From Batrachochytrium dendrobatidis JAM81 (taxonomy: Eukaryota > Chytridiomycota > Chytridiomycetes > Rhizophydiales): a stretch of DNA of 64,000 bases. The translations under genes were made by a program, and so were the position numbers. The DNA lies in assembly GCF_000203795.2 (NCBI RefSeq), contig NW_006281108.1, forward strand, positions 5,868-69,867. Direction: 5' to 3'. The stretch's first letter is position 1, and each line of letters starts with the position of its first letter. The notes under the pieces are model-generated. The model was not told the origin of the DNA. It was given only the letters and a program-made list of their open reading frames with translations, and made no database searches. Shown piece by piece: positions 21,641-32,989 of the stretch.

Positions 21641-21899
21641 TTGCAATATACAATGATTACTACACATTGACTGCATTGCGTGTTCGATATGCAACGACTA
21701 TCATATGACACACAATCAGACTATAGTGTTGAATCTACATTTTGTGCACATTTGGTAGTCATACATTGTACGATCAACAAGTTTGAACCCACATTCATGT
21801 ATTGTGTTTGCCTGTCAATGTTGTCAATACAACTCTGCACACACATTTGTTGTATTCTGAATCACGAATACGATTGCAATCTAATTCAACAACAATCAT

Positions 21900-22865
21900 G
21901 ACACATGTCAGTAATGCAACTGTTTGAATGCATGTCAATCACCACCAACAACACCACTATATTGTCAACCAGTCCATGTCACTGACTGTTTATCACACAC
22001 CAACACTGTTAGTATTCCGTTTACATGACTAGACTGCAAGTTGTCGTATTCGTTTCTGTAGATTTGAAATTGTTAGTAATCGAGTTTTGACATTCAATTC
22101 GTGCTGTTTTTGTATATTTTTGTATATTGCTGGACATTCAACTCAACGTCTTGTTCCAAAGTAGACATGTATTTGATGTCATGTTTGTATAATCGAAACA
22201 GGAATCCAGTTTGACAAGTAAACGCTGCAAGACTCTTGACAACCAGTCATGTACAGTATTGAGTCGGATGTTCATACTATTGATAGCATGACAATTGACA
22301 GTTCAAGAGTTCTGTTGAAGCTTTTCTAATCATTGGCAATACTTTGAGTTTGCGTATTGAAAATATTACAGTTGGCATAAAGTATTGATACTGCTGATAT
22401 GACCATCAATCCATACTGCATTGAACAGGACTGCAACACAGTGTCATATCACTAGATCAAGTGTCGAGGCAGAGCCGTTTGAAGGATTTTACCACTAATA
22501 TTTGACCAGCTGTTGTGTGGATAAACCATTACCCTATACTGACCGTAACTTGAAACTGACTGACTATGCAAACCATTTCAATATATTTTTTAGTATATGG
22601 GTCAGGGTCACCAGTCCTTGACTATGAGTCCTGTTTCATTCAATGGCTGAAGAGTTGTGCATAAAACAGCCTACACATGAGTATCTGTGCTACATATACC
22701 TAAATGGCGGTCGAGTTGTTGCTGCATAAGCTCATATAACCCTTATGTCTTGATCATATATTTAATCGCTATGAAGGTATGGTTCATATCCACAACTGGC
22801 TCATTCATTACCAAGAATTGTCCTACTAATTGACAAGCTTTATCACATCCATTCTCGTCAACAGG
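21900..22865. other. Intergenic region
   Basis: No gene supported. The start is repeated near 46500-46620 (segment with CAACAACAATCATG). The rest is unique AT-rich DNA leading into the promoter of the small secreted gene at 22866. Confidence 0.5.
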
Positions 22866-23267
22866 ATGAAATTCATATCGACTATTGTGTTGTCGCTGTT
22901 GTCGGTGACAGTCAGTGCGGTAGTCATCGATCGTCCGTCTGCCAGCGAATCAGAGTCTGTAAAAGAATGTTCAACACACATGCAGCAACACACTGGTATT
23001 TGCGCTTCAACTGGAACAGAGCAACAATCTATTGAAACCAATTATGATGTAGCTCAGTCGACTGTAGATCCCGATGATTCAGACAGCTCTGTTGAACAGT
23101 CCAATGAATCATCGTCATCCTCTGAGTCCAAACAGTCAGATGATGATATATTTGACAACACACTATACGACGACGTCTGCCATCTTCCTAAAAACTATAT
23201 CCCAGAGAACAAACGGCCCATTCTCACACATCAGCAATGCAGCGTTGCTACAAAAGTATACACTTGA
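22866..23267 (+). CDS. Small secreted acidic Ser-rich protein
   Basis: 133 residues from the Met that begins MKFISTIVLSLLSVTVSA, a signal peptide. An in-frame ATG further upstream would extend the N-terminus with non-signal residues. The mature part is rich in Ser, Asp and Glu (DPDDSDSSVEQSNESSSSSE at about 75-94), then carries a short Cys/Pro segment (DDVCHLPKNYIPENKRPILT). Five cysteines in the mature part could form disulfides. The frame stops soon after, and the following 80 bp in another frame also hold Cys-containing open sequence, so the gene may be truncated or have an unrecognised 3' exon. Not a family I recognise. Confidence 0.6.
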   Translation: MKFISTIVLSLLSVTVSAVVIDRPSASESESVKECSTHMQQHTGICASTGTEQQSIETNYDVAQSTVDPDDSDSSVEQSNESSSSSESKQSDDDIFDNTLYDDVCHLPKNYIPENKRPILTHQQCSVATKVYT

Positions 23268-24021
23268 CATGTTTCCAAAGCTGAACTTGGGTTGTCAAAT
23301 GAAACACCAAGTTACAGATTGCTCAACAGTTGTTCAAGCCAGATTGTCAAATTAGAATACCAATTACACAATTTCCGGTATTTTCACAAGCAACGAGTGG
23401 TATGATTTGATATACACACTCGAGTCAAGATGCTACGAGACCAGTCTTGTTTAGTTTTTGTCAGCATTTTGAATGAGATACAGCCAGAATAAATATGAAT
23501 GCATAGACTAGCCGATGCTGGAGTTTTGAATAGTGAGTTTGAAGATATTCGTGGTTTTGCATCATCACACTTGATTCAGACTATGAATAGTTGGTTACCC
23601 ATGTGTCATTGCGAAGAGCAACACCATGCATTATTTGACCTGTTGTATTTCCATTTACTAATTGTGTTTTTGATATTTCATACGTCATTGCCGATTCACC
23701 AGAGTTTATTCCCAATATGCAGAGTTGGAACGCGCAAGATAAACTTGACCCAATATCCACGCCAATTCACATCTACAAACATTCTTGACCACTCTGTATC
23801 TGTAGTCTCTCCATCCTTTGCAGCAGTCGTTCCCGTATAACCATGAATAAATCATTGAATCATTGCCCAGTTACTTTACTTTTAGCATTCCATCAGAGTT
23901 GCCAATCCGACTAGTTAACCTCCACATCCAACAACCAGAAATCGTCCTTCAACGCCAGAAACAACACTGTCTGTTCAAGACTTGATATCAGCCATTCAAG
24001 ACCACTCATATCAGCACTGAA

Positions 24022-25103
24022 ATGCCTGAACGTACACTGTCTGCATTTGCTACACCATCTGCAATATTTCTAGGAATCGCGCTCCATGAGCTCATATCAA
24101 CCTTCTTTTTTCTAGTTTCCGCATCCAAAACCTCGTGGAGCACATCACTATTCCAGATTTCTGTTGTGGCATGGAGTTTATGTATGCTGCAGTCAATTTT
24201 ACAGATTGTGTTGCTGGATTACACAATATCGCCGTATGAGACTGCCAATCATTCCATGGCATGGGTTACGATTTTTGCTATTTGTGCCAACTTTCTAACC
24301 AGTACATCGTTGGCAAGTACCAACTATGGCAAATATTGGTTCATTTTGCATGTTGTGTTTATTTCTGACTTGTTGATATTCAATGGCATGTTTAGCTTGC
24401 TGTCATGGTGGTTCGATTACGAGTATTTCATTCGGGATCATCCTTGTCGTTATGGTTACTGTCATTTATTGGGTTTGCGACCTTTTGTTTTTCTGTGCCA
24501 GCCAATATTCTCGGAATACTATCCAACGTTGATGTCGTTGCAGATCGAAGTTCCATATTTTTTTCCAGTCCGCTGATTGGAGTAAGTCATATCGAGTCCA
24601 AGTATTAAACATGCCATTTCAACTTTATTAACAACCATGTTTTTTTGCAACTACTGCATATATAGCTTACTCGCGAGTTGTTTGCATTCACATTCGTATT
24701 ACAAGGTCTGTTTACATTGTTGGCATCAATATCATTTCTCTGGTCACTCTGCAAATCCATTGGATTTACAGGAAAAGGATTCGTATATCAAGTTTTGCTA
24801 AAACGGGAAGGTCCTCGATTTATTGTCATATTTGGACTCAACATCATTGTTGCTGGATTTGCAGTGCATTCATTCCTATATGATCCGACGCATATTACAT
24901 TTTCTGGATGGTACATGCCTCCCATGATTTATGCGATTGAGATTTATACGTTTTTATTGACGAGTTACGTCGAGCCTAGAAGTTTATTGCAACAAGTGCA
25001 GATGGAAACAGAGTATGATGGAAACAACATGAAAGAACAAACTACTGATGTAGCGAGTCAAACTTACAGAGTGCCTACCAATAGTCCATATGAGATACTA
25101 TAG
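24022..25103 (+). CDS. Multi-pass membrane protein with one intron and a probable frameshift
   Basis: Starts MPERTLSAFATPSAIFLG and has about seven hydrophobic helices (for example ALHELISTFFFLV, FQISVVAWSLCMLQSILQIV, ISDLLIFNGMFSLLSWW, SLWLLSFIGFATFCFSV, FVLQGLFTLLASISFLW, FIVIFGLNIIVAGFAVHSFL). It ends in a hydrophilic tail ending PTNSPYEIL. An intron is supported at 24582-24665 (GTAAGT..TATAG, phase 0). Before it, the coding frame must change between about 24420 and 24460: upstream residues read in one frame, while the helix just before the intron reads in another, and no credible intron lies between. That is either a real frameshift or a sequence error. The protein family is not recognised. 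Confidence 0.65.
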
Positions 25104-25597
25104 TTTTGAATAGTTTCATTATTTGATTTTGAAATAGATGAACACTGCAGAAATGAAAATCAAATTGTATATCTGCCATTCATATCCAATTGTTGATATA
25201 GCGATCCAGATCAGTTTCAAGCAAACATCCATTAAAAGTTTGAACCATTGCATTAGATGTACACGTTTGTGTATAATATTGTCAACGAGTTTGAACACAA
25301 TGACCATGCCAACAAGCTCGAACCAGTGTTTCTAGTCTGCTGGCATACAAATTCCAGTCGACAACTACAGTGATATTGACAACACCCCATACTATTGATG
25401 CAACTGTCCATATATGCTACCAGTAAACTCGTAAATTGGCTTAATATATATTTTTAATTGTGTATTAGATATTCGGGTTAAAATCAGCCCAGGTATATCC
25501 AGCAATACCAAAACAGTTGATGGTCAGTACAGCACTATTGTACTGTCAACGTTGCATTGCATTGGTTGAATAGCCAAATTATAAAACATCGCAGTAT

Positions 25598-27370
25598 TTA
25601 TCCAAACTTGATATGATTTTCGTAAAATTTGATAATCTAAAACAGGATCAAGAGATTAGCATGCTACCCTATCCAACGCACTGTTCAAGACAATGGTAAA
25701 TACAAATAGTAATCCATTCACCTTTTGTGGGCATTTTGTATTGGCTACTTTACTGGATACAACCGTCTTTTTGCCATTTTTCCAGTTGATGTAAACAGCA
25801 AGATCATCTTCACCTGTGGCAGATGCTTCCATAGTTTCAATATTTACAACATCGTTTTCCCACGAGGCTTTGTCAAGTACAGCCCGACTTAACGAGTCAA
25901 TCGAATGATAGACTTTGCTCAGGTCGTCTTTTAAAACCAAGTTTAGTCAATACAAATAAAAACTATATCAGTCCCAATATTCTTGACATATGTCTTCAAG
26001 TGATCACGCTTTGAGTTGGATTGACAAAAATGGAAAATATATTGCAGTAGATGCGTACCTTGTTCATCAGTATCATCAGTATCCTGTTTTGTGAATGAAT
26101 CCAACTCTGAATTTCTTTTGTTGCCTGGTTTGGATTTTTGGGATTTAGTCTTGTTTTTAGCTAAACACGGTTGGCATAGTATATGCATTAGTCTTACTAG
26201 ACATGGGCATATCGGGATACACGGAAACCATCAAGCCCATCACAAATCATATCAAACACAAAAAGTTGCAGACAACAGTACACACCAAGAGTGTTTTTTT
26301 GAGACTGTTATTTTTGATGGACAAGTAAACTAGAATTAGCCAAACTCGTTTCAAACGCATACTATTCATAAAAACAACACTGTATGATGTATTACAGGCA
26401 CCTTGAGTAATTTAGTGTTGGTATCCAATTCATGGGTAGATTCGGACAATTTTGTGGCATTTTTAAATTTTGGATGCTGATTCCAAAACTTTTTTATTAA
26501 TATCGGTGCCTGAACCAATGATCAAAAACGGGTTAGATTACTCATCCATTTGGTACGACAATGCATGCTACACTTACATTTACCACATCTATATGTCGTC
26601 ACAATGGCACAGGTGATTAAATAAACAATGTCAGTGAAATTCACTGCAAGAGCATACTTGTGGAACAATTGATATTAAAACTGTGCAATGTTCAAATCAT
26701 TGGATAGTCATGAGAAATTTGAGCATGCAGTAGACTACATGGCTGCAGACATTATCTGCTTGGCAGACATTTGAACAAAAGGTGTGTTTAGAGTTCATGT
26801 GTTGTAGATTGGAATAACATACCAGCTGATTCCCAGGTGTTTTCTACAGACGCATAACCCTTCCATTTGATAAAGAATTGCTCTTTTCCCTATTCGGACA
26901 ATAATGTATATCAACAACGAATAGTCGTAGTAAAAAGAGGCTGGAAGGTTAGAGTAGTTGTATTGGGGTGTAAAATGGACTGAAACAAAAGGCAATAAGC
27001 AAGGGTTGGTATGCTTGTCGAGAATGAGTCGAGTGTTTAAGCAGGATGTCAATAGTCCAGTTTACAAAACTCGGATGGTTGTAGTACTGCTGTACAAGGT
27101 ATGTGTTGAAGCAATACAGCCATCACTCTATGATAAGCATCAACATGTGTTCTTTATCATTGACGAATGTCCAGTGTGGTTGATATGCAGACTGCCATTC
27201 ATAATAGTATAACCAGCAGTATGTATTGACAAGGTTGTAGAAACAGTTGAACTGTCTGTAAAAGCAACCCCACACACCTCATTGATTCTAAAATCAACAA
27301 TAGCCTCGACTTCATACACTTCATCGTCTAATGCTCGTTGTCGTTTTCTTGACTTTTGTTTTAAGCCCAT
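25598..27370 (-). CDS. HP1: HP1-type heterochromatin protein (chromodomain plus chromoshadow)
   Basis: Exons on the minus strand: 27370-27278, 26889-26823, 26758-26739 (only 20 bp), 26509-26402, one or more linker exons ending at 26059, 25927-25722 and 25636-25598. All resolved junctions are GT..AG and keep phase. Exons 1-4 give a chromodomain: DDEVYEVEAIVDFRI, FFIKWKGYASVENTWESA, then a C-terminal helix ILIKKFWNQHPKF. The aromatic cage positions (Tyr in VYEVE, Trp and Tyr in KWKGY) are kept, so binding of methylated H3K9 is expected. The basic linker (KNKTKSQKSKPGNKRNSE) leads to a chromoshadow domain (SWENDVVNIETMEA, VYINWKNGKKTVV, KCPQK then IIKFYENHIKFG at the stop), the dimerisation module. 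An in-frame ATG at 27397 is an alternative start. The acceptor of the linker exon is not resolved. Confidence 0.9.
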
Positions 27371-27397
27371 CTGAGTTTGAATGCAAACTCGTAACAT

Positions 27398-27684
27398 TCA
27401 CGCAAAATCAAACACTTTATTTTGCACCAATTGTATTGCATTCTTGCTGTTTTGGTAGATTATATCAATTAAGATATTCTTGAATATTTGTGACTAGTTT
27501 ACTGTGTTGTTTCAAGCCAAGATAATCTATTGTGAATTCAAACTATTTCTACCAATTATCATGTCATTGTTCAGTCTGCTGAATGCCATTTTGATTACTC
27601 TTTAACTAATATTATCAATTCTACACATGACTGACATTCAACGTTTGCTTGGTTTGTGGCAATTTGCATTATATAGCAAATACT
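27398..27684. promoter_or_regulatory. Divergent intergenic region between HP1 and POC5
   Basis: About 290 bp separate the two divergent starts. It is AT-rich with no obvious TATA element, and presumably holds both promoters. Confidence 0.45.
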
Positions 27685-29355
27685 ATGAATCCGACTCAAA
27701 CACTTGCCAATCTCAGCACACAGATGAGTGCATATTGTTCAAACCCACCAACATCACCTAATCAAAACCCATTGCATAACAATCACATGGCAATACCACA
27801 AGATCCAATAATCGCAACAGACCCAGTTGTGGTACAAAGCATAGTCCCAGAAACCATGCACTTTGTCAACTCAGCCAATACTGCTGATTTGCATGCCGAA
27901 ATGTGTAATTTGGATATTGATGCTGCGTTTGGAAACGGTTTGGATAAACTGACAGTATTGTTTCGTCAGGCTATATTGGTAATCAAATATCATTTGGGTT
28001 GTTTCTAGATCTTGCCATGTATTACATTTATATGACGGTGTTGATTTACACCCAACCATAACTCGTGTGTTTTTAAATGGTCATCAAATCTGTAATATGG
28101 TCTGGCAACATGTCTAACTGAGTCAACACCAATGATATAAACAGGCTGATCATACCATTTCAAGAAACAGGATAAACGAGCATCACAAAGCAGAACTCAA
28201 TAGTATACGACAAGCACATGAGTTGGAACTAGATGGCTTGAATGGCAAGATGGATTCTGTGATCAAATCTCGAAATCATAGCGACAAAAAACTGGTGGAT
28301 TATGTTCAAGTAGTCAATGCAGCAACAGCTTTCCTAACCCGCAAGGTATTTTGACAATTATTTGGTTGTGTAGTTGCAACCAATCCAATAATATACCCAA
28401 ACTTGTATCATGAGCAAAGTTGGGGATCTGTAGATTTGCACACGATTATTTTAAAATGTGATTTATTGTATTGGTATCTATGTTAGCGCAATCGACTTGT
28501 AACTGAAAAATGGTTCGGTAGGTGGAAAGTTAGGCAGATGGAGCTGAGGAAAAGAAATTTTGCAATGCATATTGCTGCTCGACATCATAGGAAAACCATG
28601 ATGCAGAAAGCTATATTGGGATGGCATTCTGAAGCTGGAGTAACGTGGCGAAAGGCAACTGAAAACAGAATCCGAGTACGTCTAGTCAATTGGGTTTGTG
28701 AAACTTGATGTATGATGTTTACTAATTTGAAATCTAATATTCCAGATGGAAGCAGAAAAGCATATGCAAACCATGTCGGCCGAATATGAGAGTCGTATTG
28801 CACAGGTATGTTTTGATATGGATGTACTATTTTAATAAATCTACTAGCACAAAACTACCATGATGCATCGGATATTCAAATTGCAGTCTACTAGTAGTTT
28901 GTTGAACAACTAGTTTAGTTTATGTAAATCAGTGAATGCCAAAAATACGTTGTATATTTAATCCATTTTGAATTCAAATTTGATATATGCAACGTAAATA
29001 GTTGTCCAAGAAACTCAACAAAACCCAAATGCAGTTACATTTGTCAATAGAAAAGCAGCACATACAGCAGGAAGACATGAAGCGAAGTTTTTTGCGTGGT
29101 GTGTGCGCATTGAATATGGAAACTATGGGAATATTTCGTCAAGATGAGATGCATTGTTCAGAAAGCGTACAAAAACAGTTGAACTATCCAATTACAAACA
29201 TGACTGTCGAATGCAATCAGTCTAGTAAACCTACTGTTCGGTTTATTAGTGATCCTGCAGCAGTACCCGACATTGCATGCGAGACACTTGCAAAAGAAAC
29301 TACAGATTGTATTGCTAGTAGAACTCGTGGATTGGTCACTCGGCATTATAATTGA
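27685..29355 (+). CDS. POC5: POC5-like centriolar protein
   Basis: Five exons, all phase 0: 27685-27978, 28145-28345, 28487-28675, 28746-28805 and 29002-29355, giving 365 residues. The N-terminal part is low-complexity; from about residue 100 it is helical coiled coil. Exon 3 carries Sfi1-like centrin-binding repeats (EKWFGRWKVRQMELRKR, KAILGWHSEA). Exon 5 carries SFLRGVCALNMETMGIF, the hallmark C-terminal block of POC5. POC5 builds the centriole lumen together with centrin, so it is expected in a fungus with a flagellated zoospore. It is shorter than vertebrate POC5 (over 500 residues). The start was chosen as the first ATG of the open exon; nothing in frame upstream looks coding. Confidence 0.85.
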
Positions 29356-30172
29356 AAATTATCAGAATAAACGAGATGCAGCAAGTTTTTTCATACTGCA
29401 TCGATCTTGCATTTCTATTGATGGAATTGATAATTTCAAGCAGTTATTTGGATGAAATGGGTTAAATTCACTCGATCAGAATGATACATGAACCACAATG
29501 GATGACCATGCCATTCAAATCAGCACACAATATACTGGTATATGCAAAACAACACCACCAATACAATACAATCAAACCCAATCACAAACGTGGTGTTGAA
29601 TCCAATGCATGCGAGTACTTTTTAAACACATGATACACACTGATGGTGATGGTTGCTGACAGTCACATTGCAGTGTACATGTCCAATAGTGTCCACTGTC
29701 ATGTCGATTGTTGCTATCCGTGACATCCAACTAGACCGCAATCAATATTGCATCAAAATATACGTAAATCATATAAACTGCAATAATTTTGCATGTCATT
29801 CGACTTTTACATATACTATAACACCTACACCTTGACATTTCATATTGAATACACGATTGGTTTGTGGAAATCGATTTTATAGTGTTGGTAAGCTATAAAC
29901 ACTTGTTACACCACTCTGACAATTGGGTTTGATATCCGACTGTATTTCTGAATATATTCAACATTGTAGTTGATAGATTTGACTAATAAGCTGACTGGTT
30001 TTATCGATTCAACAATCCAGTCGATTACTAAAATTGACAAATGTTCAAGCAGCTTCACAACACCTGTTTTGCAGCAATTGGTTTAATATGACTGGCTTCA
30101 TATGCAACACAATGTTGAATTCAATGTTGTTTTGTATTTGCAACAATTGAAACTACACCACTAGAATCATTC
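29356..30172. repeat. Intergenic with a dispersed repeat
   Basis: The segment at about 29490-29735 (CATGAACCACAATGGATG ... ATTGTTGCTATCCGTGA) occurs again in the same orientation at 49650-49895 and inverted at 31400-31650. No gene supported. Confidence 0.7.
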
Positions 30173-30450
30173 ATGTCAGGATTTTATATTGATACTAATG
30201 CTGACAGAGATTTGTACAATACATACAAACCCAGTCAATCACCAGCATCCACTGTACCACAAACACCTGTGGTCAAGCATGTCTCTCAGTCCACTACCAC
30301 TTGATTTCTCCAGTTTGTCCAATCTATTCAGTACAATGTCAAATTGCATCGTCTTGATCACTTCTGCAATGCTGATGGTGACTGGATTACACGATCTGTG
30401 TCGGGTATTTCATCCATGTCATTGGGTGATGAACAGCCATTGGTTCGTCA
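30173..30450 (+). pseudogene. Coding-like fragment cut by a solo LTR
   Basis: An ATG at 30173 opens MSGFYIDTNADRDLYNTYKP and continues for 44 codons to a TGA at about 30302. The same frame then stays open for another 49 codons (LHRLDHFCNADGDWITRSVS, SMSLGDEQPLVR) up to the LTR that starts at 30451. With a stop in the middle and a 3' end replaced by an LTR this is at best a broken gene. The protein is not recognised. Confidence 0.4.
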
Positions 30451-30765
30451 TGTCAGGAAGTACTTGATCGCAAAATAAGGCAAAGGGAAACCAGGTGCTT
30501 GTTACCAACTAAGATCAAACAACTTTAGAACTTTATTGATAAAAATGAGGTAAACATACATGACAAGTATGGTCTATTTATAGACCTCAACAAGAGTACA
30601 GCTGTAAAGGGTTCACACAGGTACTTAGGGAGTTGCGTGTCCCTACGGCGGTCAACATGAGTCCTTAGGGATTTGATCGGTCATAAGGAGGTTAATATCA
30701 GTCCTTAGAGTGTTGTGTAACCGCAAGGTCATTAATCCAAGGTCCTCATGGCTGTGATCCTCACA
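30451..30765 (-). mobile_element. Solo LTR of the Gypsy family (diverged copy)
   Basis: About 315 bp, homologous over its length to the 307-bp LTRs at 36125 and 37268 and in the same orientation (TGTGAGGATCACAGCC ... CTGACA on the minus strand). It differs from them by several substitutions and small indels. The flanking 5-mers do not match (CGTCA and CAAAT), so either flank rearranged or the target duplication has been lost. Confidence 0.85.
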
Positions 30766-32940
30766 CAAATGTCCAAATCAGCACTCAAAACACATTGCAA
30801 AACTGGCTGTCACAAATTCAAGCAACATGCAACAACCCAACATCATGAATCGACTGCTCAAGGTCGTACTCTTGACACAGTTCTCCAATATCCGCAACTC
30901 AATTCAACTGTTAGGGTTGTGTCAATAGAGACAAGACAGTCAGGCACTTTGAACTATGAATATTTGAGTCAAGGGCTTTAATCAGACTGAGGAAACCCAA
31001 TTGGAAACAGTAGGAAAATATATAGTTTATTGATGGGCTTTGAGGATGCCAGGATTGCAACGTGCACGTTGAATAATAGTAATATGTTATCAAGACCATG
31101 TTGAATTATGCAGTTCTGTTACTAAAAATACAGAGTTAGATCAAATAAAGTGTGCCATTCTGTAATCGAATAACACACTCAGGGTGTGATCATCACAATT
31201 ACATGCACAACATTGTGTCTGGTACACATCCAACCCTCAACGTGCCAGAATAAAATTGAAACCACTTGCCAATAGATTCATGGCGCTGTACTAGCGTATA
31301 CGCTTGGTCTGATGGTGACTGGTTGTATGCCAAACATGAGAGCATCTAGCAGTCAGCCCTAGATGTTGTGCACATTTGGTGAATACAAGTGCAGTTGGAT
31401 ATCACGGATAGCAACAATCGACATGACAGTGGACACTATTGGACATGTACACTGCAATGCGACTGTCAGCAACCATCACCATCAGTGTGTATCATGTGTT
31501 TAAAAAGTACTCGCATGCATTGGATTCAACACCACGTTTGTGATTGGGTTTGATTTGATTTGTATTGGTGGTGTTGTTTTGCATATACCAGTAGATTGTG
31601 TGCTGATTTGAATGACATGATCATACATTGTGGTTCATGTACCACGATGACAATCTGATCTGTTGACACGGCCAGTTTGTTGAACGACCTGCCAATCTCC
31701 AATTCAATTATAGTACAACGTCACTCATTCGGTGTAGCGGCGACAGATTGCCGAGTTTGATGTTGATCATGTTGTGACACAATCAGCAGTGTTTGATGTA
31801 TACAGTCTAGATTAACCTAAAATGACCATGCAGTCATACCAATGGAAAAGTCATGGGTTTGAAATACTGTGACAACATGCTGTTTGAGTAGTTCAAAATA
31901 TGATGAAATGGCTATTGAAGTATGAGAGTTTACTGTATTTTGGTAATCAAAAACAGTTTGTTAGTCAAAAAGGAGTCAAGTACGGGATTGAACTTATGAT
32001 CTTAAATCCATACAATATGGATAACCTTGGGCATGTCAGTAAAGCCCGCTCCGAAAAACCATTGATGGTATAAATTCATTATAATAATATTTAATCATTT
32101 CATTAAACTAGAGATTGCTGATGATAAAAATCAAACAAGGAAAACAAACAAGGAATGCCAACAACCATTACCTTTTTTGTTTCATCCATAAATGTGACAA
32201 ATATTGGCTTATTAAGTGAAATGGGTTTACCCGTTGCATTGCATATATCAAACATACATGCTGTTGATTTCTGATAGTCTATTGTAATTAGATTGTTTAG
32301 TTCAAAAGTGTGTTTTTTTGGTGTTGATTTGAATGACATGATCATCCATTATGGTTCATGTACACGATGACAATCTGACCTGTTGACACGGCCAGTTTGT
32401 TGAACGACCTGCCAATCTCCAATTCAATTATAGTACAATGTCACTCATTTGGTGTAGCGATGACAGATTGCCGAGATTGATGTTGATCATGTTGTGACAC
32501 AATCAGCAGTGTTTGATGTATACAGTCTAGATTAACCTAAAATGACCATGCAGTCATACCAATGGAAAAGTCATGGTTTTGAAATACTGCAGCAACAGGC
32601 TGTTGGATGCTGTTGTGTCCGAGTATTTCAAATACATGACCAATTGGACAATCAGTCAAATATTTGGTATACAATGACAGTATATGTTGTAGTAATGGAT
32701 TGTAAATGTGATGATAACTATCCATAATCAGGGGGACAATTTGAAACTACCTGATTGCTGGATACATCACCGCAATTTGGAATATCAACACAGCATACTA
32801 GTCAAGTTGATTTTCCACTAAAAGCAAGGCTTGTATATTGGGTTTACTCGGTGTTTTTGTGGTTTTCCACCCTACAGGGCGTTTTTGGGTTTGTCCACTT
32901 CACAGGGTGTACTTGTGTTTTTTGTGATCATTCATTTGAA
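30766..32940. repeat. Duplicated intergenic region
   Basis: Two direct copies of one segment lie here, at about 31600-31880 and 32325-32610; a third copy is inverted at about 49420-49690. A part at 31260-31420 matches 49900-50070 in inverted orientation. Between the copies, 32103-32345 on the minus strand is open for 80 residues (STACMFDICNATGKPISLNK, then FVTFMDETKK before a possible GT donor). It might be a lone exon, but I cannot assign it. Nothing else coding is supported. Confidence 0.6.
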
Positions 32941-32989
32941 AATTTCTGATTGTCACCCTTGAAGCTACCGTAATTATAAAACGGCAATC

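Larger units (their letters stand above)
17470..21840. repeat. Segmental duplication, copy A
   Basis: Nearly base-for-base the same as 41825-45797 in the same orientation: 17490-19115 pairs with 41840-43467, 19664-20390 with 43468-44195, and 20461-21836 with 44416-45797. The first 2.9 kb differ at only scattered sites; the secreted-protein part is more diverged. Copy A contains a solo LTR that copy B lacks. Short open frames at 17834-18703 are conserved between the copies, but they are broken, overlap and carry no recognisable domain, so I do not call genes there. Confidence 0.9.

Noticed and set aside
32103..32345. 80-residue minus-strand frame between duplicated segments
   Set aside because: A possible single exon with a GT donor, but no partner exon or family could be identified, so no gene was called.
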